Of a stretch of 64,000 nucleotides of DNA, positions 1 through 8,725 are shown piece by piece. The first letter of the stretch is position 1. Every line of letters begins with the position of its first letter. Source of the stretch: JANQIO01 sp965601975 (GTDB lineage: Bacteria; Pseudomonadota; Gammaproteobacteria; Pseudomonadales; Halieaceae); contig OZ271856.1 in NCBI GenBank assembly GCA_965601975.1, positions 1,116,001 through 1,180,000 of the forward strand. The letters run 5' to 3'. A model generated the notes under the pieces. That model was not told the origin of the DNA. It was given only the letters and a program-made list of their open reading frames with translations, and did not search any database. Both the position numbers and the translations under genes were made by a program.

Positions 1-1234
1 GCATGCCTTCAGCGATTACGATGGCGTTATCCACCAGCATCCCGAGGGCGATGACCAACGCCCCCAATGATATTCGCTGCAGTTCAATGTCGAACAGGTC
101 CATGAAGAACAGCGTGCCGGCCACGGTAATCAGCAACACTACGCCGATGATGATGCCGACCCGCAGGCCCATGAACAGCAGCAGCACGCCGATGACGATA
201 GCCACCGCCTGGGCCACGCTGACGATGAACCCGCCGATGGAATTCTGTACTTCGGTGGGCTGGTCGTAGGTCACTGCCAGGTCCATGCCCACGGGAATGA
301 TCTCGATCAGCTCCTTGAAGCGGCGCTCCAGGCGCTCACCCACGGCGATCACGTTCTGCCCGGCGGCCATCGAGATGCCCATACTGAGGCCGGGTTTGCC
401 GTTCACAAAGTACAGTTTCTGCGGCACTTCGATGTAGGCCCGGGTAATCTTGGCAAAATCCTTGAGACGGACCAGGGTGCGATCCTCGGAGGAGATCATC
501 AGCTCGCCGATTTCCTGCACTGACTGGAAGGCACCGGTGGGGCTGATGCGAATATAGTCGTCGTCAACGCGCACGTTGCCCGAGTTCACCACAACATTCT
601 GTGATTCCAGGACGCCGATGATGGTGTTGAAGTCGATTCCCAGTTCCGCAAGCCTGGCCCGGGAGATGTCTACGTAGGCCACCTCCTGCTGCTCGCCGTC
701 GATCACCACCTTGCTGACACCGTCCACCAATACCAGCTGTTTCTTCAACTCGTCGGCGGTATCGAACAGGTCCCGCCAACTGTAGCCGTCGCCGGTCAGT
801 GTCACGTAGATGCCGTACACATCGCCGAAGTCGTCGAGGACGATGGGCTCCAGCGCACCGGGCGGCAGGTCGGGCTTCGAGTCTGTCACGCGCCTTCGCA
901 GTTCGTCGAAGATATCGGGAAAATCCGCCGCCTTGTATTCCGGTTTGAAGTCGATCCAGATATCGGACAGGCCCGGTCGGGACACCGACATCTTGATCCA
1001 GCGGACCTGGGGCAGGCGCTGGATGGCGTCCTCCATAACATAGGTGACCTCGTCCTGAACTTCCTGGGCGGTGGCACCGGGGTAGGGCACCAGAATCTTC
1101 GCCGACTTGATGGTGAAAGGTGGATCCTCCAGCTTGCCCATGCCGTCGAAGCCCAGCAGGCCGCCGCCCACCAGGACGATGACCAGCAACCAGGAGTTGA
1201 CCGGGTTCTTGATCGAATATTCGCCAATATTCAT
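1..1234 (-). CDS. RND efflux pump inner-membrane permease, AcrB/HAE type (3' end outside window)
   Basis: N-terminal 411 codons of a proton-driven RND exporter subunit that would work with the adjacent adaptor and an outer-membrane factor to expel toxic or hydrophobic compounds. TM1 is at about residues 10-28, followed by the porter subdomains; TM2 to TM4 start near residue 335. The window ends inside TM4 at GMLVDNAIVIAEGM. This is the place of the two proton-relay aspartates of AcrB (Asp407/Asp408): here the first is Asp and the second Asn, as in other divergent HAE members. The ATG overlaps the TGA of the upstream adaptor gene by one base (TGATG), so the two are translationally coupled. The gene is truncated only by the window edge. 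Substrate cannot be told. Confidence 0.93.
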   Translation of the reverse strand, partial: MNIGEYSIKNPVNSWLLVIVLVGGGLLGFDGMGKLEDPPFTIKSAKILVPYPGATAQEVQDEVTYVMEDAIQRLPQVRWIKMSVSRPGLSDIWIDFKPEYKAADFPDIFDELRRRVTDSKPDLPPGALEPIVLDDFGDVYGIYVTLTGDGYSWRDLFDTADELKKQLVLVDGVSKVVIDGEQQEVAYVDISRARLAELGIDFNTIIGVLESQNVVVNSGNVRVDDDYIRISPTGAFQSVQEIGELMISSEDRTLVRLKDFAKITRAYIEVPQKLYFVNGKPGLSMGISMAAGQNVIAVGERLERRFKELIEIIPVGMDLAVTYDQPTEVQNSIGGFIVSVAQAVAIVIGVLLLFMGLRVGIIIGVVLLITVAGTLFFMDLFDIELQRISLGALVIALGMLVDNAIVIAEGM

Positions 1235-2361
1235 CAGGCTTCGTCCTCACGGGGCACGGCCTGTTCGCGCTTCCTCATGCGGGTGACGCGCATGCCCTCG
1301 GACAGGTAGGGCGCGCCGACCGTGACAATCTCCTCGCCACCATAGAGGCCGTCGGTCACCTCGATGCGGCGGCCACTCATGCGACCGATCTTCACCCGGT
1401 GGCTGTTGACGGTCATGGTGTCCGGGTCGATTTTCCAGACCAGGGCATCCAGGCCGCCGTCCGCCTGTACCGCGGTGATGGGCACCCACTTGGAGTAGTC
1501 CGCCGCCATCATGCTGGAGAAGTCCACCTGCACATTGGCGGTCATGCCAGGCAGCACCTGGAATTCCTCGGGCTGGGGCATCGTCAGCGTCACCCGGAAG
1601 GTCTGGGTCTGGGGGTCAGCCTTGGTGGCCACCTCTTTCAGCATCAGGTCGAAGCTGGAATCCGGGCGGCCTTCGAAGGTGGCCCAGGAGGGCACGGATC
1701 GCTCTATTTCGCTACCGGGCAGCCGCGCCCGGTCCCGCCGCGTCGGCGCCAGGCTGCGGACCAGGGATTCCGGAAGGTCGATCATAATGTCCACGTTGGC
1801 GACATTCTGAAAGCGGAAGATGGTCTGCTTGGCGACCACTTCCTCGAAGTTATCGACCTCGCGGCGGCCGATGGTGCCGGTGAAGGGCGCTCTCAGTTCC
1901 GTGTACTCGAGATCCTGTCGGGCCTGGGTCAGGGCGGCGCGGGTTGAGCGGAATTCCGCCTCCATGCGGTCGAAGTCGAACTTGGAGATGTTGCCGTCCT
2001 TGATCAATTCATTCGCACGCTGGAAGTTTCGCTGGGCGTTGTCGAACGCAGCCTGGCGGTCCTCCAGGGTGATCTTGAAATCCGTGGGGTCCAGCCGCGC
2101 CAGGATCTGGCCCTTTTCCACGTCCTGGCCTTCGCGCACCAGCATTTCCTGCAGTACGCCGCCCACGCGGAAAGAGAGATCAGCTCGCTCGGATGCGCGG
2201 ACGTTGCCGGGGAAATTCCTTAACGCCTCGCTGCCCGGGCCCTCCACGGTGAAGACCTTCACGGGCCGGCTCTGGGGCGGCGGAACTTCCGCTTCGCCGC
2301 CACAGCCGCTCAAAAAAGTACTGCCCAGCGCCGCGGCCAGGAGAATGTTGCGTGCACGCAT
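1234..2361 (-). CDS. RND efflux periplasmic adaptor (membrane fusion) lipoprotein
   Basis: 375-residue HlyD/AcrA-family adaptor that would bridge the RND permease and an outer-membrane channel. A lipoprotein signal ends in LSGCGG near residue 20, so the protein is probably lipid-anchored. The order is: first lipoyl half (around GQILARLDPTDF), alpha-hairpin (about residues 95-150, rich in Ala/Arg/Gln), second lipoyl half (LRAPFTGTIGR), beta-barrel, and a C-terminal membrane-proximal domain ending in a basic/acidic tail. A start 14 codons upstream is open, but the ATG chosen here follows GAGG at normal spacing and begins directly with a signal peptide. It is the first gene of the pump operon, and its promoter must lie in or beside the palindrome array upstream. 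Confidence 0.92.
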   Translation of the reverse strand: MRARNILLAAALGSTFLSGCGGEAEVPPPQSRPVKVFTVEGPGSEALRNFPGNVRASERADLSFRVGGVLQEMLVREGQDVEKGQILARLDPTDFKITLEDRQAAFDNAQRNFQRANELIKDGNISKFDFDRMEAEFRSTRAALTQARQDLEYTELRAPFTGTIGRREVDNFEEVVAKQTIFRFQNVANVDIMIDLPESLVRSLAPTRRDRARLPGSEIERSVPSWATFEGRPDSSFDLMLKEVATKADPQTQTFRVTLTMPQPEEFQVLPGMTANVQVDFSSMMAADYSKWVPITAVQADGGLDALVWKIDPDTMTVNSHRVKIGRMSGRRIEVTDGLYGGEEIVTVGAPYLSEGMRVTRMRKREQAVPREDEA

Positions 2362-2433
2362 GATGCTACCCTCGGATTGGTATTTTTCATCCAAGAGTAG
2401 CACCTGATTGTGGAAATGGTTACCCGCTAGCCC

Positions 2434-2995
2434 CTCACCCCCGCGGAGTTGATCGTCACCCCCGCGAAGTTACCCGTCACCCCCGCGGCGTACACCGTCA
2501 CCCCCGCGGAGTTAACCGTCACCCCCGCGAAGGCGGGGGCCCATGTGTGGGTAAGGATGGATTCCCGCCTACGCGGGAATGACGTGACCCCGCGAAGTTA
2601 CCCGTCACCCCCGCGGAGTTAACCGTCACCCCCGCGAAGGCGGGGGCCCATGGTCAGGAGCAACTGGGTTCCCGCTTTCGCGGGAATGACGAGAGCTCTC
2701 GCGGGAATGACGAGAGCTTTCGCGGGAATGACGAGGTGCAGCAACCGTCACCCCCGCGAAATTCACCGTCACCCCCGCGCAGGCGGGGGCCCATGTGTGG
2801 GCAAGGATGGATTCCCGCCTACGCGGGAATGACGTGCCCCCGCGAAGTTGACCGTCGAAGGCGGGGGCCCATGGTCAGGCGTAACTGGGTTCCCGCTTTC
2901 GCGGGAATGACGAGAGCTTTCACGGGAATGACGAGAGCTTTCACGGGAATGACGAGAGCTTTCGCGGGAATGACGAGAGCTTTCGCAGGAAGGGC
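2434..2995. repeat. Array of interleaved palindromes and 21-bp half-arm tandem repeats
   Basis: The gap between ald and the efflux operon is filled by one repeat family. Four ~66-bp palindromes (2518-2583, 2625-2690, 2768-2833, 2854-2911) run from GTCACCCCCGCG to CGCGGGAATGAC, a widespread proteobacterial intergenic repeat type. To the left of each palindrome are copies of only the left arm (period 21 bp: 2434, 2455, 2476, 2497; then 2584, 2604; 2747; 2834). To the right of the second and fourth are copies of only the right arm (21 bp: 2691, 2712; 2912, 2933, 2954, 2975). Units 1 and 3 share one loop sequence and units 2 and 4 another, so a ~250-300 bp block was also duplicated. No gene is seen inside. 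The transcripts would fold strongly. Confidence 0.9.
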
Positions 2996-3023
2996 CTGCC
3001 CCGCTTTTCGGGTATGACGGGGT

Positions 3024-4142
3024 TTAGCGCTCGATGGCCTGCTCTGCGGTCATGTACTGGTAGCCCAGGTCCTCCGCCACCGCCCGGTAGGTCACGTTGC
3101 CGGCGTGGATGTTGAGGCCGTTGGCCAGGTGCGGGTCGTCGCGCAGGGCCTGGCGCCAGCCTTTCCTGGCCAGGTCCAGCACGAAGGGCAGGGTGGCGTT
3201 GGTCAGGGCCAGGGTGCTGGTGCGGGGCACGGCACCGGGCATATTGGTGACGCAGTAGTGGACCACGCCGTGCTCCACGTAGGTGGGCTCTGCGTGGGTC
3301 GTGGGCCGGCTGGTGGCGAAGCAGCCGCCCTGGTCGATGGAGATATCCACCACCACGGCGCCTTCGCCCATGTCCTTGATGTTCTGCTCGGATACCAGCT
3401 TGGGCGCCGAGGCGCCGGGAATCAGTACCGAACCCACCACCAGGTCTGCGCCGGACACATACCTGTCGATCTCCGCCTTGGTGGAGTAAATGGTGTGCAC
3501 CCGCCCGCCGAAGATATTGTCGATGTAGTGCAGACGCGGGATGGACCGGTCGAGAATCGTGACGTCCGCCCCCAGGCCCACCGCCATATCCGCTGCGTTT
3601 AGGCCTGCGACACCGCCGCCGATGACCACCACCTTGCCAGGCTCTACGCCGGGCACGCCGCCCAGCAGTACGCCGCGGCCGCCGTTGGCTTTTTGCAGCG
3701 CGTAGGCGCCGCACTGTATGGACAGGCGGCCGGCCACTTCTGACATCGGTGTCAACAGGGGCAGTCTGTCCTCGTCACCGGTCACGGTCTCGTAGGCGAT
3801 GGCAGTGCAACCTGAATCCACCAGTGCCTTTGTCTGGTCGGCGTCCGCCGCCAGGTGAAGGTAGGTAAACAGGACCTGGTCTTCGCTGAGCATGGCGCAC
3901 TCGTTTGGCTGGGGTTCCTTGACCTTCACAATCATCTCGGCGGCCGCAAAAATCTCCTCCGGTGTGTCCACCACTGTGGCTCCCGCCGCGACATAGTCTG
4001 CGTCGCTCATGCCGATGCCGCCGCCGGCGCCGGTCTGCACCATGACCTCGTGGCCATCGTGCACCAGCTCGCGCACGCCGGCGGGGGTCATGCCGACGCG
4101 AAACTCGAGTGTCTTGATTTCCTTGGGTACGCCAATTTTCAT
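3024..4142 (-). CDS. ald: Alanine dehydrogenase
   Basis: 372 residues, full family length. Catalyses NAD-dependent oxidative deamination of L-alanine to pyruvate and ammonia, or the reverse, in the cytoplasm. The N-terminus (MKIGVPKEIK...EFRVGMTP) is typical. Expected pyruvate-binding and catalytic residues are present: Arg15, Lys75 in VKVKEPQ, His96 in YLHLAAD, and the Asp of DISIDQGG near residue 270. The Rossmann NAD site GGGVAG lies near residue 175. It stands alone, with ~200 bp upstream before the DUF885 gene and the palindrome array downstream. Lysine-forming homologues are excluded by the overall match to Ald signatures. Confidence 0.96.
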   Translation of the reverse strand: MKIGVPKEIKTLEFRVGMTPAGVRELVHDGHEVMVQTGAGGGIGMSDADYVAAGATVVDTPEEIFAAAEMIVKVKEPQPNECAMLSEDQVLFTYLHLAADADQTKALVDSGCTAIAYETVTGDEDRLPLLTPMSEVAGRLSIQCGAYALQKANGGRGVLLGGVPGVEPGKVVVIGGGVAGLNAADMAVGLGADVTILDRSIPRLHYIDNIFGGRVHTIYSTKAEIDRYVSGADLVVGSVLIPGASAPKLVSEQNIKDMGEGAVVVDISIDQGGCFATSRPTTHAEPTYVEHGVVHYCVTNMPGAVPRTSTLALTNATLPFVLDLARKGWRQALRDDPHLANGLNIHAGNVTYRAVAEDLGYQYMTAEQAIER

Positions 4143-4311
4143 TTTTTATCTCCGCGACCGGGCCAGCTTCGGATAGATGCCAACCACAAAATGAAGCCGA
4201 GCGCGGGGATCACCCGGCGCTCGGCGCTGTTACATATATTCTAGGCGCTCCCGGCGTGACCTGACGTAACTATTATCAGGTAAGGAGGTTGTGGCCGGAG
4301 TCGGGAGATGG

Positions 4312-4334
4312 CCCGCCCGCAGTGCGCGGGCGGG
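4312..4334. terminator. Strong GC hairpin downstream of the DUF885 gene
   Basis: Perfect 9-bp inverted repeat CCCGCCCGC / GCGGGCGGG with a 5-base loop, 11 bases past the DUF885 stop codon on the minus strand. There is no clear T-run on either side, so it may act as a transcript-end stabiliser rather than an intrinsic terminator. Confidence 0.45.
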
Positions 4335-4344
4335 TTGGCCGGGT

Positions 4345-6162
4345 TCAGCCGGACTGGCGTTGAACCCAGCGGTCGATTTTTGCCTCGAGGATGGACAGGG
4401 GCACGGGGCCGTCCTTCAGGACCTCGTCGTGGAAGCCGCGGATATCGAACTGGTCGCCGAGTGCCTCTTTCGCTGCCTCACGCAATTCGATAATTCTCAG
4501 CTTGCCGATCATGTAGGCGGTGGCCTGGCCCGGCATCACTGCGTAACGCTCGATGGCACGGGTGGCATCGTACTCGGAGTTCGGGGTGTTCTCGACCAGG
4601 TAGGCAATGGCCTCCTCACGGGTCCAGCGCTTGTAGTGCAGGCCGGTGTCGACCACCAGTCGGGCTGCGCGCCACAGCTCCATGGCGAGGCGGCCGAAGT
4701 CGGAGTAGGGGTCCTCGTAGAAGCCCATCTCCTTGGGCAGTTGCTCAGAGTACAGGCCCCAACCCTCGGTGTAGGCGGTGAACGTCGCGAACTTCTGGAA
4801 CTCGGGGATATCGGTCTTCTCCACCGAGATGGCCCGCTGCATGTGGTGGCCGGGGATGCCCTCGTGGTAGGCCAGGGCCTCCATCTGGTAGGTGGGCATG
4901 GAGTCCATGTCATACAGGTTGGCGTAGTAGATGCCCGGGCGGCTCATGTCCTGGGGCGGCGCCTGGTAGAAGGCCTTGCCGGCGGACTTCTCGCGGAACG
5001 GCTCCACACGCTTCACGATCAGCTCGGATTTCGGGAACAGGCCGAAGGCCTCGGGCAGGCGCGCCTGCATCGTGTCGATCAGCGCCTTGGCCTCGCGCAT
5101 GTAGCGCTCGCGGCCGGCGGTGTCGTTGCCGTAGTAGAAGCGGCGGTCCGTGCGCATAAATTCCATGAATTCCTGCAGGGTGCCCTCGAAGCCGACCTGT
5201 TTCATGATGCCCCGCATTTCCCCGTGGACCCGGGCCACCTGCTCAAGGCCGATGGTGTGCACCTGCTCGGGAGTGAGGCTGGTGGTGGTGTAGTAGGCGA
5301 GCCGCTCGGCGTAGAACGCGTCGCCGTCCGGGTGCTTCCAGACGCCGTCACCTTCCGGCGCCTGCTCGCCCTGGGCCGCGATCGCGGTGGCGAGTTTGTC
5401 ATAGGCGGGTTTGACCACGTTCAGCAGCGCATCATGTGCTGCCCCCATCAGGCGGGATCGCTCCGCCTCTTCGATTTCCAGCGCGTCCAGCTTGCGACTG
5501 AGATCCGACCAGAAGGCAGAGTCGCCCTCACCCTCGAAGGGTGCGCCACTGACGGTGTTGGCGATGGTCTGCAGGATCTGCGGGTAGGCCCAATCCGGCA
5601 GGAATACCCCTTTCTCGGTGCGAATCTCCAGTTGCTCGATGATCTCATCGAACAGCGTGTCGACGGCGTTCAGGCGTGCAATGTAGTCCTCGGCATCCTG
5701 AACATTCTCGACGCGGTGCATATTCGCAAGAAAGGTGGGCACCCGGGTGTGTGCGCCCGAGTACTGGTGGATGATGTATTTCTGGTGGCGGAACGCGTCG
5801 CTGCTGATATTGCGGGTCAACTCCTGCTCGTAGAGCTGCCGTGACAGCGCCTCGTCATCGCTCAGCTGCGCAGGGTCGTACGCGTCCAGGCTGGCCAGGC
5901 GCTCCTCCCACTGGCGGCGGCGCTTGCTGAACCAATGCTCCGAGAAGGGGTTCCACTCGCGATTGTTGTCGCGAATACCGCGCCGGGTCGCCGTGCGGGG
6001 GTGCTGGGCCATGTCCTCGGCGTAGTTGGCATCGAGGAACTCGCGAAAGGCGCTGGCGCCGGGCGCCGTGTCGGCACTGTCCTGGGTGGGTTCGGGCTGC
6101 TCTGCGCAGCCCGCTGCCAGCAGCGTGCCGGCCGCCAACAGGGTCATCAGAAACTTCTGCAC
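4345..6162 (-). CDS. DUF885 family lipoprotein, putative metallopeptidase
   Basis: 605-residue exported protein with a lipoprotein signal (LLAAGCAEQ, Cys near residue 19), so probably periplasmic and lipid-anchored. It matches the DUF885 family, large mostly helical proteins predicted to be zinc peptidases. The signature HEGIPGHHMQ is at about residues 431-440, with conserved downstream sequence (FTAYTEGWGLYSEQL) that supplies the probable third metal-ligand Glu. Substrate unknown; peptides are likely. It is alone on its strand, with the OmpA-like gene 55 bases upstream in the same direction, so the two may be co-transcribed. Confidence 0.88.
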   Translation of the reverse strand: MQKFLMTLLAAGTLLAAGCAEQPEPTQDSADTAPGASAFREFLDANYAEDMAQHPRTATRRGIRDNNREWNPFSEHWFSKRRRQWEERLASLDAYDPAQLSDDEALSRQLYEQELTRNISSDAFRHQKYIIHQYSGAHTRVPTFLANMHRVENVQDAEDYIARLNAVDTLFDEIIEQLEIRTEKGVFLPDWAYPQILQTIANTVSGAPFEGEGDSAFWSDLSRKLDALEIEEAERSRLMGAAHDALLNVVKPAYDKLATAIAAQGEQAPEGDGVWKHPDGDAFYAERLAYYTTTSLTPEQVHTIGLEQVARVHGEMRGIMKQVGFEGTLQEFMEFMRTDRRFYYGNDTAGRERYMREAKALIDTMQARLPEAFGLFPKSELIVKRVEPFREKSAGKAFYQAPPQDMSRPGIYYANLYDMDSMPTYQMEALAYHEGIPGHHMQRAISVEKTDIPEFQKFATFTAYTEGWGLYSEQLPKEMGFYEDPYSDFGRLAMELWRAARLVVDTGLHYKRWTREEAIAYLVENTPNSEYDATRAIERYAVMPGQATAYMIGKLRIIELREAAKEALGDQFDIRGFHDEVLKDGPVPLSILEAKIDRWVQRQSG

Positions 6163-6217
6163 GGGGTGTTGCTCCGGAATAAAAGGCGCGCATTCTACCC
6201 CGAATCGGGCGCCCTGT

Positions 6218-7000
6218 TTACTGCCCGTTTGAGGCTGTCTCGCTGTCCGGCATTGGCGTGATTGGGCGCTCCAGCGGCTCCACGACCAGCGCGATTCGCC
6301 GGTTGCGGGCGCGCCCCGCCTCGGTCGAGTTGTCGGCCACCGGCTGTGTCTCGCCGTAGCCCACGATAAAGAGGCGTTCGGCAGCGACCCCGGCCTTCAC
6401 CAGCAGGCTGGCGATGGCCTGGGCCCGCCATACGGAAAGCCGCTGGTTGTAGCCCTCGTCGCCGACATCGTCGGTGTGGCCATAGATGGAGACGCGGGTG
6501 CGGTCGTACTCTTCGAGAATCCTGGCGACGGGGGCGAGTTCCGCGCGGGCTGACTCCGAGACCCGTGAAGTATTGCTGGCAAACGTATCGCCGCCGCCCA
6601 GGGTGAACACGATGGTGTTTACCTGCCGCTCCCAGCGAATCTCGGATTCACTCATGGTCTGCACCAGGCGCGCTTCCAGTGTGTCCACGTAGTAGCCCAC
6701 TTCATTGGGGTGCAGGGTCTTGGCGTCACTGGCCAGCAGGGACTGGCGGTGCGCCTCGGCCTCCGCCTCGATATCCCGGGTTTCACTGACGCGGTAGTCC
6801 GGTTTGCCGGCGGCGGGTTTTGCGGTGCGGGATTTATCGTCCGACAGTGAGCCCGATTCCCGGGTCCAGTCGGGTCGCCCGGCCTCGACTTCAGGCGGTG
6901 GGCGGTCTTCCGTACCGGCACAGGCGGTGAGCAGCACGAGCGCGGCCAGGGCGGTGGCCCGCAGGATAAGCGTGCTTGCTGAGCCGTGGGTGTGCTGCAC
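6218..7000 (-). CDS. OmpA-family peptidoglycan-binding lipoprotein
   Basis: 260 residues. Lipoprotein signal ends in LLTACAG (Cys near residue 27). An unstructured or helical stretch to about residue 130 is followed by an OmpA C-terminal domain (about 140-245) with the usual diaminopimelate-binding region (YGHTDDVG...NQRLSVWRAQAI) and a conserved Arg in NRRIALVVEP. Such proteins tether the outer membrane to the cell wall. It lies 17 bases downstream of the EAL gene on the same strand, so may share its transcript. Confidence 0.92.
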   Translation of the reverse strand: MQHTHGSASTLILRATALAALVLLTACAGTEDRPPPEVEAGRPDWTRESGSLSDDKSRTAKPAAGKPDYRVSETRDIEAEAEAHRQSLLASDAKTLHPNEVGYYVDTLEARLVQTMSESEIRWERQVNTIVFTLGGGDTFASNTSRVSESARAELAPVARILEEYDRTRVSIYGHTDDVGDEGYNQRLSVWRAQAIASLLVKAGVAAERLFIVGYGETQPVADNSTEAGRARNRRIALVVEPLERPITPMPDSETASNGQ

Positions 7001-7017
7001 AGGGGTCTCCGGTTCCG

Positions 7018-8619
7018 TTAAACCAGGACCAGCCTCGGTTGCCGAAATTCCTCGTGGCGTTCCAGGTTGGCGGTGAGGAAAGACCGGAACGGCTGGGCCG
7101 GGATAGGCCTACTGTAATGGTATCCCTGGCCATAGGCTACGCCCTGTGCAATCAGCCACTGTGCCTGGTGCTCGGATTCTATGCCCTCGGCCACCGTGTC
7201 CAGCCTCAGGGAGCGGGCCATATCGATCACGTGCCCCACCACGTGGTGGGTCACCGCCTCGGTGCCGATGGCGTCGACGAAGGTTTTGTCGATCTTCAGG
7301 GTGTCCAGTTCGAAGGTCTGCAGGTAGGCCAGGCTGGAGTAGCCCGTACCGAAGTCGTCCACCGCGATTTCGTGACCCCGCTCCCGCAGTTCACTGATCT
7401 GCTGTCGCGACCGGTCGCTGTTCACCATGGCCCGCTCGGTGATTTCCAGCTTGATGCACTGCGGCGCCACCGAGGCGTTGGCGAGCAGGTGACGCAGCCG
7501 CTTTTTGAAACTCTCGTCGCTCAGGTCCTCGGGGGCGAGGTTGATGTTGATCTTCAGCAGCGGGTGATCCTGCAGCACATCTCCCAGGTCGCGCAGAGTA
7601 GTGCTCAGCACCGCCATGGTGATTTCCGGCACCAGGCCGTGCTGCTCCGCCAGCGGAATGAACACATCGGGGCGAACCATATCGCCATCGGCGCGGGTCC
7701 AGCGCGCCAGTGCCTCGGCGCCGACGCAGCGCCCGGTGCGCAGTTCGATGATGGGCTGGTAGTGGGCGGTTATGCGGCCGCGGGCCAGGGCGTCCCGCAG
7801 TTCCTTGGCCAGGCTCATGCGGTGCCGTGAATAGCGCATGACCAGCCAGATCCAGACCGCCCCCAGGGCCAGGCCGATGCCGGCGGCGATGGCGAGCGCC
7901 GGCAGATAGCGGCGCCAGAAGCGCTCGATGGTCTCCACGGCGACAATGTCCATGGGGAAGATCTCACCCAGGGTAAAGCGCGACACCACCCGGCTGTTGC
8001 TGCTGTCCAGGGTGAGGCCTTCGGGCACCTCGCGAGGCGAGGGTATTTCTGCCAGCGACCCGGTATTGGCCATGGGTAGGTCTTCCACCCACAGGCCCGC
8101 CTGCCGGCCTTCCTCGGCTGGTGCCTGTAGCAGCATGCGCGGGTCCAGTGCGATGTCGTGATCGCCGTAGCGCATCAGGAACAGCTGCACGCCGCCGATA
8201 TCGGTCTGGGCGCTGGGCCACCAGGCGATCACGCCCGAATCATAGATGCGATCGGCCCGTGAAGGCTTCAGCTCAACCGCCTGGATAAAGCCGACGCCGC
8301 AGACCCGTTCGGCCGCGCGCCAGTAGCCAATGGCGCGGATGTGGGGCCGATCGATGGCGGCCTGGTGCATGGCCTCGATGTGCGCCGGGCTGCAGCGTTC
8401 GTAGTCGCTGTTGTTGAATCGGTCCAGCATGTCCCGGGCCTCGACAATGATCTGCTCCGCGCGCTCCCCCAACTGGCGAGCCAGGGCCGCCACCCGTGCT
8501 TCCTCAGCGCTGACCGACTCCTGCCACAGCAGCCAGACAATCTGCAGGAACAGGCCGATCGCCCCGGCAAAGGCTGCCAGGGTGAAAAAAAGTAGTATTC
8601 GGTCGCGTCTTACGCTCAT
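7018..8619 (-). CDS. c-di-GMP phosphodiesterase with CSS-motif sensor and EAL domain
   Basis: 533 residues if started at the ATG that begins MSVRRDR; an upstream in-frame extension of 83 codons lacks protein-like character. TM1 is at about residues 9-30, and a periplasmic sensor region holds the Cys-Ser pair of the CSS motif (YERCSPAHI) and a second Cys (ERVCGVG), the cysteines that in this family form a redox-sensitive disulfide controlled by DsbA/DsbB. TM2 is near residue 235. The EAL domain (about 265-510) has all catalytic elements: AEALARW, NINLAPEDL, EITERAM, DDFGTGYSSL, KIDKTFV and AEGIES. It should hydrolyse c-di-GMP to pGpG. There is no GGDEF domain. Confidence 0.92.
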   Translation of the reverse strand: MSVRRDRILLFFTLAAFAGAIGLFLQIVWLLWQESVSAEEARVAALARQLGERAEQIIVEARDMLDRFNNSDYERCSPAHIEAMHQAAIDRPHIRAIGYWRAAERVCGVGFIQAVELKPSRADRIYDSGVIAWWPSAQTDIGGVQLFLMRYGDHDIALDPRMLLQAPAEEGRQAGLWVEDLPMANTGSLAEIPSPREVPEGLTLDSSNSRVVSRFTLGEIFPMDIVAVETIERFWRRYLPALAIAAGIGLALGAVWIWLVMRYSRHRMSLAKELRDALARGRITAHYQPIIELRTGRCVGAEALARWTRADGDMVRPDVFIPLAEQHGLVPEITMAVLSTTLRDLGDVLQDHPLLKININLAPEDLSDESFKKRLRHLLANASVAPQCIKLEITERAMVNSDRSRQQISELRERGHEIAVDDFGTGYSSLAYLQTFELDTLKIDKTFVDAIGTEAVTHHVVGHVIDMARSLRLDTVAEGIESEHQAQWLIAQGVAYGQGYHYSRPIPAQPFRSFLTANLERHEEFRQPRLVLV

Positions 8620-8664
8620 CCAGGCTGTTTTACACAAGCAAATGGCCCACGAATAGACCAAAAA

Positions 8665-8695
8665 GTGACAATTCCGGCGCTTTGGGCCGTATACT
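8665..8695 (+). promoter_or_regulatory. Possible sigma-70 promoter for the DAHP synthase gene
   Basis: TATACT at 8690-8695 resembles a -10 box and GTGACA at 8665-8670 a -35 box, with a somewhat long 19-base spacer, 30 bases before the ATG. Seen by eye only. Confidence 0.35.
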
Positions 8696-8725
8696 TGCCC
8701 CCCCAATTTCGAGGAACAATGCAGC

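Noticed and set aside
2434..2995. CRISPR array
   Set aside because: 21-bp repeats follow each other directly or through palindromes; there are no unique spacers and no cas genes.
4291..5844. 517-codon open frame antisense to the DUF885 gene
   Set aside because: Frame shadow of a high-GC gene; no ribosome site, signal or family-like sequence.
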